NCBI RefSeq assembly: GCF_001421245.1
Contig: NZ_LMKE01000001.1
Location: forward strand, 543,523 to 604,186
DNA: 60,664 nt
Direction of reading: 5' to 3'
DNA from: Sphingomonas sp. Leaf10
Lineage (GTDB): Bacteria; Pseudomonadota; Alphaproteobacteria; Sphingomonadales; Sphingomonadaceae
The position numbers were made by a program, and so were the translations under genes. The notes beneath the pieces were generated by a model. The model made no database searches. It was not told the DNA's origin and worked only from the letters and a program-made list of their open reading frames with translations. How positions within the stretch are numbered: position 1 is the stretch's first letter; each line of letters opens with the position of its first letter. Positions 50,229 to 57,972 of this stretch are shown here, one piece after another.

Positions 50229-52781
50229 CTATGGACATGGCAAGTCATCATCATCTCCGTAGGGGGGCGCGGGGGACCAGTTGCGATCATCGGCCGGCGC
50301 ATCGTCGGCGAAGTCGTCGGGCGTCCGCGTCATCGTCAGATCGATCCAGCGCATGCCGTGGCTTTCCACCTTGCGGTGGCCACGATCGCTCATCGCCTTG
50401 CTGAACCCGGTCTGCGTCCATTCGCGTTCGCCGGCCGCGCGCGCCCATGCGATGAACAGGGCGTAGAGCAGCGACGACTTGACGCGCTCGCCCTTGGCCT
50501 CGGCCGTACAGGTCGCGAGGAAGCGCCCCAGCGGGTCGCTCTCATCGCGATAGTCAGCCGTCGCGCCGCGAACGATCGCCGGTATCTGAAGGCCATGCAG
50601 CCGCCAGTCGATCAGGCCGTCGAGCAACCGGTTCAGGATACCGCTCGCCTCGCGCCGCATTTTCTCGACTAGCTGCCGGTCCTTCTCCGCGTCAGGTATC
50701 TGAACGTTCCACGGCACCAACATCACGCGCCGCCAGATGCCGTCATCGACGCCACTGATTGATGGCCGGTGATTGCCCGATATCGTCATCTTGAATGCCG
50801 GGTTCAGGTCGAACGGATCGCGCATCAGCCGGCGTACGGGGATAGGCTCCCCGCCCGTGGCGAGCTTGATAAGTGCCTCGGCCAGCTTCGCGCCCTTCTC
50901 CGGTTCGGAGGTCCGAAGCATGCGCACCCCGACCAGCGCCGCGAGGTCCGGCGAAGCGTCGGAGCCTTTTCGCTTCCGGCCCTGATCGAGGAACGTCTCG
51001 ATCGGCACCGTTCCCGAATAGTCGCCCGCGATCGTCGCCCATGTGTCGACCAGCGTCGATTTGCCGTTCGCGCCCTTGCCGTGGTGAAACACCAGCTTCT
51101 GTTCGCCAACGTCGCCGGTCAGCGACAACCCGCCCCACTGGTGGAGGAACCGCCGCATATCGTCCTCGGGCTGAACCCGCGCGATGAACCGGTCATAGAT
51201 CGGGCAGTCGGCACCAGGTCGAAACTCGACAGGCATCAATCGCGTGATGAGGTCCGCCGGATCATGCGGCCGAAGGTGCAGCCGCGCCCACGGGTCCGGC
51301 GCGTCACGATCGTAGGTCAGTTCCAGCGTGCCGTTCAGCACGTTGATGAGGAACGGGTTGCGGTCGAGTTGTTCGGGCTGGACCGTCAGCCCGGCACCGG
51401 TCAGATTCTTGGCGATGCCGGCGATACAGCCGAGCCGGTTGGCGCTTTCGGATGCACGCGCCCATGCCAGCAGCTTGTCGGACAGCAGAACTTCCGTGCC
51501 GTCGCGTTTGGTGTCCACCAGATCGTCAAGCGCGCCGACCTCGCCCAGATCGCGCCGGCCGCTCTCCCGCATGACGCGCGATTCGTCGCGGATCGCGCGG
51601 ACGGTATCGTGAACCATGCCACCGATCAGCGCATCAGCACCGTCGAGCACGAACCGTCGCCCGTCATAGGCAACCCAGCCCATCTTATCCACGTAGCGGA
51701 TGCGATCCCCATACCGCGCCGCCAAGCGCTCGGCGTTCCCCAAGTCCGTCATAGGGAAGAGGCAGAGGTCGGCGTGGAGAGTATCGTCACACGGAGCGTG
51801 CAAGGGTTGTCGCCCCGCCGCCTTGCCCCCGCGCAGCGAGCGCGAAGGGGATCGTTCAGTGACCTTCGACAGATCGCGCGGTACGGCCAGTCCTGCCGCC
51901 CATCCGCTATCGATGGTCGCGATGATCGCCTGTTCGTCATCGTTGCCGGGATTGGCGAGCGCCGCCGCCGTCACCGCGCTACGGGCATGGGCTTCCCCGA
52001 TCGCATCGGCCGCGACCAGTTGCGCCACGGAGAAGGCACCACGGTTCAGCGCGTTCTGCCGGCCGCCGCTCGGCGCTTTCCGAATTGCGGCACATTCGTT
52101 GTCGAGCGCCGCCAAGGCATAGCGATCGATCGCGCTACCTTCCACCTTCGCCGCCGGCTTGGACGAACCACGCGGCTTTGCACCCTTGCCGGCTTGCAGA
52201 ACGCGGATCAGCGAGGCCGGCGCATCTGCGACCGGCACATCGGTAGCGCCGCGCAACCACCGGTAGCTGCGACCGTCGCTGGTCGCGCTCGGCGGCACGA
52301 TGACGTACCCACCTTCGCCACGCACATCGATATGCTCGGGAAGGTTGCCGCGATTGCGGATCGCAGCGCCATCCGCCGGTTGCTTCAGGTACAGATGCAC
52401 GCCGCCGCTCGGCGTGCGCACCGCCAGCGAGGCCGGCAGCGCCGCCCCGATCTGGTCCTGCAATTCGCCTTTCAGCCGATCGAGGGTCCACTCTTCCCCC
52501 GTGTCATCATCGACACGCGGATCGAAGTCGAGGACGAACAGGCCGTTGCCGCCCATGGCGACACCGATCATCGCGTTCGGCCACCGCATCCACCACGCGG
52601 TTATCTGTTCGGCGTCGGTGCTGGCCTTTTTAAGCCCGCCCGTTCCCTTGATCGACTTGCCGGCCGCATCCTTGTCGGTTGGGACCAACGGTTTCTTGTC
52701 GCGGGGCGAACACGGGAAGACCGGCCAACCGTCCTCCGCATACTTCAGCGCTGCCCGCAGTAGCGGGTTCACGGCGATCAC
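50229..52781 (-). CDS. Primase-polymerase / SF3 helicase replication protein
   Basis: The 850-residue protein has an N-terminal bifunctional primase/polymerase domain (LKYAEDGWPVFPC at residue 10; GLFVLDFDPR with catalytic acidic residues, about 82; GGVHLYLK, about 128), a middle linker, a D5_N-like domain (about 420-540) and an SF3/P4-type helicase with Walker A HHGKGANGKST (about 570). It would bind the iterons and replicate the island. GTG start overlaps the upstream stop (GTGA); an extension to 52820 is unnecessary. Confidence 0.92.
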   Translation of the reverse strand: MIAVNPLLRAALKYAEDGWPVFPCSPRDKKPLVPTDKDAAGKSIKGTGGLKKASTDAEQITAWWMRWPNAMIGVAMGGNGLFVLDFDPRVDDDTGEEWTLDRLKGELQDQIGAALPASLAVRTPSGGVHLYLKQPADGAAIRNRGNLPEHIDVRGEGGYVIVPPSATSDGRSYRWLRGATDVPVADAPASLIRVLQAGKGAKPRGSSKPAAKVEGSAIDRYALAALDNECAAIRKAPSGGRQNALNRGAFSVAQLVAADAIGEAHARSAVTAAALANPGNDDEQAIIATIDSGWAAGLAVPRDLSKVTERSPSRSLRGGKAAGRQPLHAPCDDTLHADLCLFPMTDLGNAERLAARYGDRIRYVDKMGWVAYDGRRFVLDGADALIGGMVHDTVRAIRDESRVMRESGRRDLGEVGALDDLVDTKRDGTEVLLSDKLLAWARASESANRLGCIAGIAKNLTGAGLTVQPEQLDRNPFLINVLNGTLELTYDRDAPDPWARLHLRPHDPADLITRLMPVEFRPGADCPIYDRFIARVQPEDDMRRFLHQWGGLSLTGDVGEQKLVFHHGKGANGKSTLVDTWATIAGDYSGTVPIETFLDQGRKRKGSDASPDLAALVGVRMLRTSEPEKGAKLAEALIKLATGGEPIPVRRLMRDPFDLNPAFKMTISGNHRPSISGVDDGIWRRVMLVPWNVQIPDAEKDRQLVEKMRREASGILNRLLDGLIDWRLHGLQIPAIVRGATADYRDESDPLGRFLATCTAEAKGERVKSSLLYALFIAWARAAGEREWTQTGFSKAMSDRGHRKVESHGMRWIDLTMTRTPDDFADDAPADDRNWSPAPPYGDDDDLPCP

Positions 52782-53170
52782 AGCAGCACTTCCAGTCCGA
52801 AGTGATCGCCACCCCGGCACAGTTCGATGCCCGGCTTGTTGCTGAACCGAATCTCACCATCCGGCGACAGGGTTCGCAGCCGCGCGAACGCATAGCGCCG
52901 CGCCGCATGCAGCCGCATGGGATCGGAAGGCCGGTAGCGACGATCGATGCGCAGGAACGGGAAGAGCGTCAGGACGACGAACCGTTCAGGACACCGCGTC
53001 AGCGGCATCTCGGTAAGCTGTACCGTTGGCGACGTGCACGACCATGCCCGGTAACCCCGGAGTTCGGGTCCGACCGGCCAACCGTCCGAGCGTTCGGCGT
53101 ATCGGCTTGCCATATGGTTTTCGAGCCGAGCCAGCCCGGTAAGGTTTGCCGCATCAGCTAGAGTACTCAC
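52778..53170 (-). CDS. Hypothetical protein upstream of the primase
   Basis: The 130-residue protein overlaps the primase gene by four bases. It contains VVLTLFPFLRIDRRYRPSDPMRLHAARRYAFARL and an IRFSNKPGIELC block. No family recognised. It is the first gene of the replication operon. Confidence 0.6.
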   Translation of the reverse strand: MSTLADAANLTGLARLENHMASRYAERSDGWPVGPELRGYRAWSCTSPTVQLTEMPLTRCPERFVVLTLFPFLRIDRRYRPSDPMRLHAARRYAFARLRTLSPDGEIRFSNKPGIELCRGGDHFGLEVLL

Positions 53171-53379
53171 CGGTCGACCCCGGCGGGTATTTCAGAAGCG
53201 GTCGGACGCGAGCCAACGTGGCGAAATACCACGCTTCCGACACGGACAAACCGCCACGAATTTAGGGTTGCTGCGCGACCCGAAAGTTCGCAATCGCTCT
53301 GTAAGTCATTGAAATTGTATGAGGCGAAAAGGGGGGCAAATTTGCGAACTACGTCGGATTTCCGACGATTCGGGGTGGT
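53171..53379. other. Right-end control region of the island
   Basis: No gene. It holds two integrase arm-site copies (AGTTCGCAA at 53285-53293; inverted at 53342-53350), small hairpins CGTGG-N7-CCACG (53218-53234) and CGTCGGA-TT-TCCGACG (53352-53367), and presumably the replication operon promoter. Confidence 0.5.
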
Positions 53380-53434
53380 TTTGCAGTCCTCTGCGTCACC
53401 ACTCCGCCATCGCGCCTCGATACGGTGGGAGGCG
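53380..53434. repeat. attR: 55-bp direct repeat of the island
   Basis: Perfect copy of 36184-36238, containing the 5' half of tRNA-Cys without its 3' half. It marks the right island end. Confidence 0.93.
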
Positions 53435-53436
53435 GG

Positions 53437-53465
53437 CATTTGCGGGGGATTGCGCGCGGCGTCAA
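53437..53465 (-). promoter_or_regulatory. Stranded original promoter of tRNA-Cys
   Basis: On the minus strand TTGACG, 17 bases, CAAATG, two bases outside attR, matching in layout the element at 36241-36269. It now drives only the severed tRNA 5' half and reads into the island right end. Confidence 0.55.
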
Positions 53466-53590
53466 CCCGGCTTGGCAAAAAGATTGCCCGCCTGCGGAAC
53501 GCGAAATTTCTCCTCGCCAGCGGCGGATACCTTCACCCCGCCGCCGTCGTTGCTCTCCGCCAGTTTCTTTGCAAGCTGGATAGTTGTCAT
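53462..53590 (-). CDS. Small hypothetical protein MTTIQLAKKL...
   Basis: The 42-residue product has MTTIQLAKKLAESNDGGG at the start and EEKFRVPQAGNLFAKPG at the end. Its 5' end is conserved in the island repeat at 43108-43183. It follows the acyltransferase stop by 69 bases. Unknown function; the small size keeps confidence moderate. Confidence 0.5.
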   Translation of the reverse strand: MTTIQLAKKLAESNDGGGVKVSAAGEEKFRVPQAGNLFAKPG

Positions 53591-53636
53591 GGTGTGGAAC
53601 CCTCGCAGACAGCAAATCGCGCCGCGTATCATCCAC
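53561..53636. repeat. Diverged repeat, copy B (outside island)
   Basis: About 65 of 76 bases match 43108-43183. It covers the start of the 42-residue ORF and its upstream region. Confidence 0.8.
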
Positions 53637-53658
53637 CCATGGTCGAGGTTTGCCGCCG

Positions 53659-54672
53659 CTAGATAGCTGCCGGCGGACGTCTGAACCTTGAACCCTGAAA
53701 CTTCGGTGCCGAGAACAGCCACTGAACTGCGACGCTTTTCTCGGATGCGACTGAGAAAATCATGCCGACAGCCAGCGCGACGAATATGCTCAGCACCGCC
53801 AGCACGCCAGAATGCTCCAGTCCAAGCTGCGTACCCAGCACGTCGAACAGGTATATCGCAGGAAAGTGGCTGACGTAAAATTTGAGAGAGTTTTGCCCCA
53901 CGTAATTCGGAAGCTGCGCCCATGGTTTGTCGGCGACCTTACGCGACAAGTAGCAAGCACCGACAATGAACGCGAACACCACCGGAACCGCCATCGGCTG
54001 CGATTTCAGGTCGAAATAGGCGGCTGCGATGCCGCCAAGGATCGCGATCAGCACCGCTACGAGCGATGTACGCTTGTCGACGAACGTCAGGAATGCGTCC
54101 CAATGGCGAGCGACGAAAGCGCCAAGGAAAAAGTAGCTCATCAGATAGAACATTCGCGACTGGACCTGAATGCCCTTCGACGCGAATAGAGCAGCAACGG
54201 CGACAACGAACGCTACTACTGCAATCGCCAACGGATTCACGCGCTTCACAAAGTAGGCAAATCCGTAGAACAGTCCGATGAAGAACAAGAACCATAGGTA
54301 GCTACCTGCGTTCAGCAGGCTGACGATCGCTTGAATGCTGCTCACATCGCGGGAAAATACCAGAGCGGTGACGCCAGACCACACGAGGTAGGGCCACAAG
54401 ACGCTACGAATCTTGCCTGTGAAATAGGTGACAGTGTCTTTTTTAAGAGACTGCGGAAGTAGCAGGCCCGACAGGAACATGAGCGTCGGCATCCGGTACA
54501 GTGCGAAGAACTCGGTAGCATCTTTCAGCCACATCGGCGGCATAAGATCGACCCGACTTAACATCTTTGTCGAGTGGAACGCGATGACCAGCAGGATCGC
54601 AAAGCCGCGCAGAAAGTCCATCCACGAATGTCGGGAACGCGTGCTCGCGGCCGCTACCTGCGTAACTTTCAT
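53659..54672 (-). CDS. Acyltransferase 3 family membrane protein
   Basis: The 337-residue membrane protein has about ten helices and begins SWMDFLRGFAILLVIAFHSTK with the family Arg and His, then YRMPTLMFLSGLLL. The length and FFALYRMPTLMFLSG motif fit acyltransferase 3. It lies just outside the island and is unlike the island acyltransferase in detail. ATG 54670-54672 is chosen; an in-frame start at 54726 is possible. Confidence 0.87.
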   Translation of the reverse strand: MKVTQVAAASTRSRHSWMDFLRGFAILLVIAFHSTKMLSRVDLMPPMWLKDATEFFALYRMPTLMFLSGLLLPQSLKKDTVTYFTGKIRSVLWPYLVWSGVTALVFSRDVSSIQAIVSLLNAGSYLWFLFFIGLFYGFAYFVKRVNPLAIAVVAFVVAVAALFASKGIQVQSRMFYLMSYFFLGAFVARHWDAFLTFVDKRTSLVAVLIAILGGIAAAYFDLKSQPMAVPVVFAFIVGACYLSRKVADKPWAQLPNYVGQNSLKFYVSHFPAIYLFDVLGTQLGLEHSGVLAVLSIFVALAVGMIFSVASEKSVAVQWLFSAPKFQGSRFRRPPAAI

Positions 54673-54756
54673 TTTGGCCGCCCCCCGGCAATCGCCACAC
54701 ACCATGGCGGCGGGTGTCGATAGCACGGGTCGGCAACGCGCGTAAGATGCCCCTTC

Positions 54757-54939
54757 GTGCTGCGATGTTGCGCAATGATACGGCGGGACTGGCCGAGCTA
54801 CTGGTCACCCGACGCATTGCCTTCGACATGCCGGCTGTTCGACAGCGACGGCGGACCCTATCATTTCGATTACGGCCATCTGACGTTCGCCGCCTCACAA
54901 GAGGTCGTGCAACGCCTGCCGGACGTCTCTAGGCAATAA
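54757..54939 (+). pseudogene. Remnant of an SGNH hydrolase domain
   Basis: A 60-codon frame ends CRLFDSDGGPYHFDYGHLTF followed by AASQEVVQRL. The D-x-x-H block (DYGHLT) with the SxxA continuation is the usual C-terminus of acyltransferase-SGNH fusion proteins. Nothing of the rest of such a protein is upstream, so this is a degraded 3' fragment. Confidence 0.55.
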
Positions 54940-55077
54940 CGCGCGGCATGAGGGGCGCGGGGCGGCACAAATTATACGCCAACCCGTCCTTGGCGAGTGC
55001 CGCAGGGCGCGATAGACAGCGCGTCGCGATGCGATGTGTATTGCGTGGCTAAAACAGTTGTGCGACAGGATTGCACC

Positions 55078-55749
55078 ATGACCGATTCGAACCAGACCCG
55101 ACCCGATTTCGAAGCGATGCGCCACGCGATGGTCGTCAGCCAGCTTCGCACCAGCGCCGTCAGCGATCCGCGCGTCGTCGATGCGATGGGCGACGTACCG
55201 CGCGAGGCATTCGTGCCGGCCGCGCAAGCCGCGCTCGCCTATCGCGATGCGCCGTTGCCGCTGGGGGGCGGCCGCGCGATCAATCCGCCGCTGATCACCG
55301 GCCGGCTGCTGGTCGCCGCCGATATTCGTCCGACCGACCGCGTGCTGCTGGTCGGTGCGGCGATGGGCTATGCGGCGGCGGTGCTGGCGCGACTGGCCGG
55401 GTCGGTCGTTGCCCTGGAGGAAGATGCCGCCCTTGCCAGCGCGGCGCGCGACGCGATTGCGGACGCGAAGGTGACCGTGGTCGAAGGGCCGCTTAAGGCC
55501 GGCTGGGCCGCAGGTGCGCCCTATGACGTCATCATCATCGACGGCGCGGTCGAGGAACTGTCCGAAGCGATCGCCGATCAACTGGCCCCCGGCGGGCGGC
55601 TGGCGACCGGTCTGGTCGATCGCGGCGTGACCCGGCTGGCGCTCGGCCGTCGCAGCGAAGGCGGGTTCGGGGTGGTGGATTTCGCCGACCTCGAATGTGT
55701 CGTCCTACCGGGCTTTGCCAAGCCCAAGACGTTTCAGTTCGCAAGGTAA
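55078..55749 (+). CDS. Protein-L-isoaspartate O-methyltransferase-like
   Basis: The 223-residue SAM methyltransferase has the Pcm family N-terminal half (MRHAMVVSQLRTSAVSDPRVVDAM, VPREAFVP) and a reduced SAM motif RVLLVGAAMGYAAAVLA in place of the canonical GTGSGY loop. Pcm repairs isoaspartyl damage; sphingomonad copies next to tolC are divergent, so activity is uncertain. It precedes the TolC-like gene by seven bases. Confidence 0.82.
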   Translation: MTDSNQTRPDFEAMRHAMVVSQLRTSAVSDPRVVDAMGDVPREAFVPAAQAALAYRDAPLPLGGGRAINPPLITGRLLVAADIRPTDRVLLVGAAMGYAAAVLARLAGSVVALEEDAALASAARDAIADAKVTVVEGPLKAGWAAGAPYDVIIIDGAVEELSEAIADQLAPGGRLATGLVDRGVTRLALGRRSEGGFGVVDFADLECVVLPGFAKPKTFQFAR

Positions 55750-55756
55750 GAAAAAT

Positions 55757-57328
55757 ATGCGGGGGGGGAAGTTCATCGGCGGGGTTGCGGCGCTGGCGTT
55801 GCTGGCCTCCCCCGCCAGTGCGGAGACGTTGCGGGAGGCGCTGGCGCGAGCCTATGCGACCAATCCGCAGCTGACGCAGGCGCGCGCCAACCAGCGTGCC
55901 GCCGACGAAACGGTGCCGATCGCGCGGTCGCAGGGGCTGCCGCAGATCGTCACGCAGGGACAGGTCATCGAAAACGTCCTGACCCCGGCCAGCCGCGGCT
56001 TTGCGCAGGCGCCGCGCGTCGGCAACGCGCAGCTGAACGTCAGCCAGTCGCTCTATGCCGGCGGATCGGTGCGCAACGGCGTGCGGGCCGCCGATGCGCG
56101 GGTCGATGCGGGCCGCGCGAACCTGCGCAGTACCGAAGCGAACGTCTTCACGCTGGTCGTCGCCGCCTATAACGACGTGATCCGCGACGAAGCGATCGTG
56201 CGGCTGAACCAGCAGAACGTCCGCGTGCTGGAGGTCAATCTTCAGGCATCGCAGGACCGGTTCCAGGTCGGCGACCTGACCCGCACCGACGTCGCCCAGT
56301 CCGAGGCGCGGCTGGCATCGGCACAGGCGCAGTTGCGCAATGCCGAAGCGTCGCTGATCCGCAGCCGCGAGAATTATGTCGCGACGACCGGTTCGCCGGC
56401 GGGAACGCTCGATGCGCCGCCGGCACTGCCCAACCTGCCCGCCGATCCGAACGGCGCGGTCGGGGTGGCGGTGTCGAACAACCCCGCACTAATCGCGGCA
56501 CGGCGCAGCAGCGATGCCGCCGGGTTCGACGTACGCGTCGCCCGCGCCAACCGGTTGCCCTCGGTCAGCGCGGTGGCGGGGGGCAGCTATACCAGCTTCC
56601 TGGGGTCGGCGCAGTCGGTCGACGGCATCGTGCTGCAACAGGATGGCGGACAGGCGCAGGCTGGGCTGCAGTTCAACCTGCCGCTGTTCCAGAGCGGACG
56701 GCCGAGCGCGCAGATCCGCCGGGCGCAAGCCTTGGAAGGTGCCGCGATCGAGCAGGTGACGCAGGTCGAACGGTCGGTGGTGTCGGACGCGCGCTCCGCC
56801 TTTGCCGCGTGGCAGTCGGCGCTGCGCGTCATCGAATCGTCGGAAGTGCAGGTGCAGGCCAACCGCCTGTCGCTGGAGGGCGTACGCGCCGAAAACAGCG
56901 TCGGCACGCGCACCATTCTCGACATATTGAACGCCGAGCAGGAATTGCTCAATTCGCAGGTGCAGTTGGTGTCGGCACGGCGTGACGCCTATGTCGCCGG
57001 TTTCGCGCTGCTGGCGGCGATGGGCCGGGCGGAGGCGCGCGACCTGGGACTGGACGGCGGGGCGCTGTACGATCCGATCGCGAATTATGAACGGGTGCGC
57101 AACCGCATCTGGGACTGGAGCGACGATCCCGCGCCGGTGCCGGTCGCGCCGAGCACGGTCAACACCCCGGCACAGACGCCGGTGGTGACCCGCGAACTCG
57201 ATCCCGCATTGCAGCGGACGCCCAATCCCTATACGCCGACACAGGGTATAGATGCGCCAAATCGGCAGGGTGGAGCACCGCGCGCAACGCAAGGCGTTGA
57301 CACACCGCGGATCAACCCCGAAGGCTAA
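55757..57328 (+). CDS. TolC family outer membrane protein
   Basis: The 523-residue protein has a signal peptide ending SPASA and the two-repeat coiled-coil architecture of TolC: ETLREALARAYATNPQLTQA (about 24), NVSQSLYAGGSVRNGVRAAD and the second repeat FNLPLFQSGRPSAQIRRAQ, with GTRTILDILNAEQELLNSQVQL. It forms the outer-membrane exit duct for efflux or type I secretion. An unusual Pro-rich tail extends over the last 60 residues. No inner-membrane partner is adjacent. Confidence 0.93.
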   Translation: MRGGKFIGGVAALALLASPASAETLREALARAYATNPQLTQARANQRAADETVPIARSQGLPQIVTQGQVIENVLTPASRGFAQAPRVGNAQLNVSQSLYAGGSVRNGVRAADARVDAGRANLRSTEANVFTLVVAAYNDVIRDEAIVRLNQQNVRVLEVNLQASQDRFQVGDLTRTDVAQSEARLASAQAQLRNAEASLIRSRENYVATTGSPAGTLDAPPALPNLPADPNGAVGVAVSNNPALIAARRSSDAAGFDVRVARANRLPSVSAVAGGSYTSFLGSAQSVDGIVLQQDGGQAQAGLQFNLPLFQSGRPSAQIRRAQALEGAAIEQVTQVERSVVSDARSAFAAWQSALRVIESSEVQVQANRLSLEGVRAENSVGTRTILDILNAEQELLNSQVQLVSARRDAYVAGFALLAAMGRAEARDLGLDGGALYDPIANYERVRNRIWDWSDDPAPVPVAPSTVNTPAQTPVVTRELDPALQRTPNPYTPTQGIDAPNRQGGAPRATQGVDTPRINPEG

Positions 57329-57360
57329 GCGTTCAAGGGGCGGGACAGATGAGGGTTGCG

Positions 57361-57927
57361 ATGGGCGATATCAGCAACGAAACGTCGATGGAGGACATCC
57401 TGTCCTCGATCAAGCGGATCATCGCCGAAGAGGGCGAGGGATCGGCCCAGGCGTTGCGCGGGCGCAAGTCCATCCGGACGGCGCAGGCGCGCGACCCGGA
57501 CGATCGCGACGAAATTCTGGAATTGAACCAGAGCGTTGCCGCACCACCGCCCCCGCCGCGCATGGAGCAGCAGCGGGTGGAACAGCCCCGTCCCGAGGCA
57601 CCGCGCATGGAAGCGCCCCGCGTCGAACGCCCTCGCGCATTGGAAACGCATTCGGAGGACGAGGCGGAACCGATGCCGACCACTCCCACACCGGGCAAGA
57701 TCGATGCGTCGATCGTGTCGGATCGTGCCGCCGAGGCGAGTCGCGGCGCGCTGGACCAATTGTCGCGGATGCTGGTGAAGCCCGAAACCCCCGGTGCCGA
57801 TTCGCTCGAAGGGATGGTGCGCGAGATGCTGCGCCCGATGTTGCGCGAATGGCTGGACGCGAAGCTGCCGGGCATCGTCGAGACGATGGTCGCGCGCGAG
57901 ATCGCCCGGATCAGCGGACGCGAATAA
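57361..57927 (+). CDS. popZ: PopZ/DUF2497 polar organising protein
   Basis: The 188-residue protein has the conserved N-terminal helix SMEDILSSIKRIIAEE (residue 8), a Pro/Glu/Arg-rich disordered middle (about 60-115) and a C-terminal oligomerisation domain (LEGMVREMLRPMLREWLDAKLPGIVE...ARI, about 150-185). PopZ forms a polar hub for chromosome and cell-cycle proteins. ATG 57361 is preferred over 57349. It directly precedes valS, as in many alphaproteobacteria. Confidence 0.9.
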   Translation: MGDISNETSMEDILSSIKRIIAEEGEGSAQALRGRKSIRTAQARDPDDRDEILELNQSVAAPPPPPRMEQQRVEQPRPEAPRMEAPRVERPRALETHSEDEAEPMPTTPTPGKIDASIVSDRAAEASRGALDQLSRMLVKPETPGADSLEGMVREMLRPMLREWLDAKLPGIVETMVAREIARISGRE

Positions 57928-57972
57928 CCCGCTCTCTTGCAACGCCGCCGCATCCGCGCCATGCGGCGGTGC

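Noticed and set aside
49553..50302. 249-codon minus-strand ORF across the iterons
   Set aside because: Translation is repeat-derived and it overlaps the end of the primase gene; the region is better explained as an origin.
50769..52763. 664-codon + strand frame opposite the primase-helicase gene
   Set aside because: Shadow of a gene with complete primase and SF3 helicase motifs on the minus strand.
53380..53434. Second tRNA-Cys gene at the right island end
   Set aside because: Only the 5' half from the anticodon loop is present; no 3' half or T arm follows.
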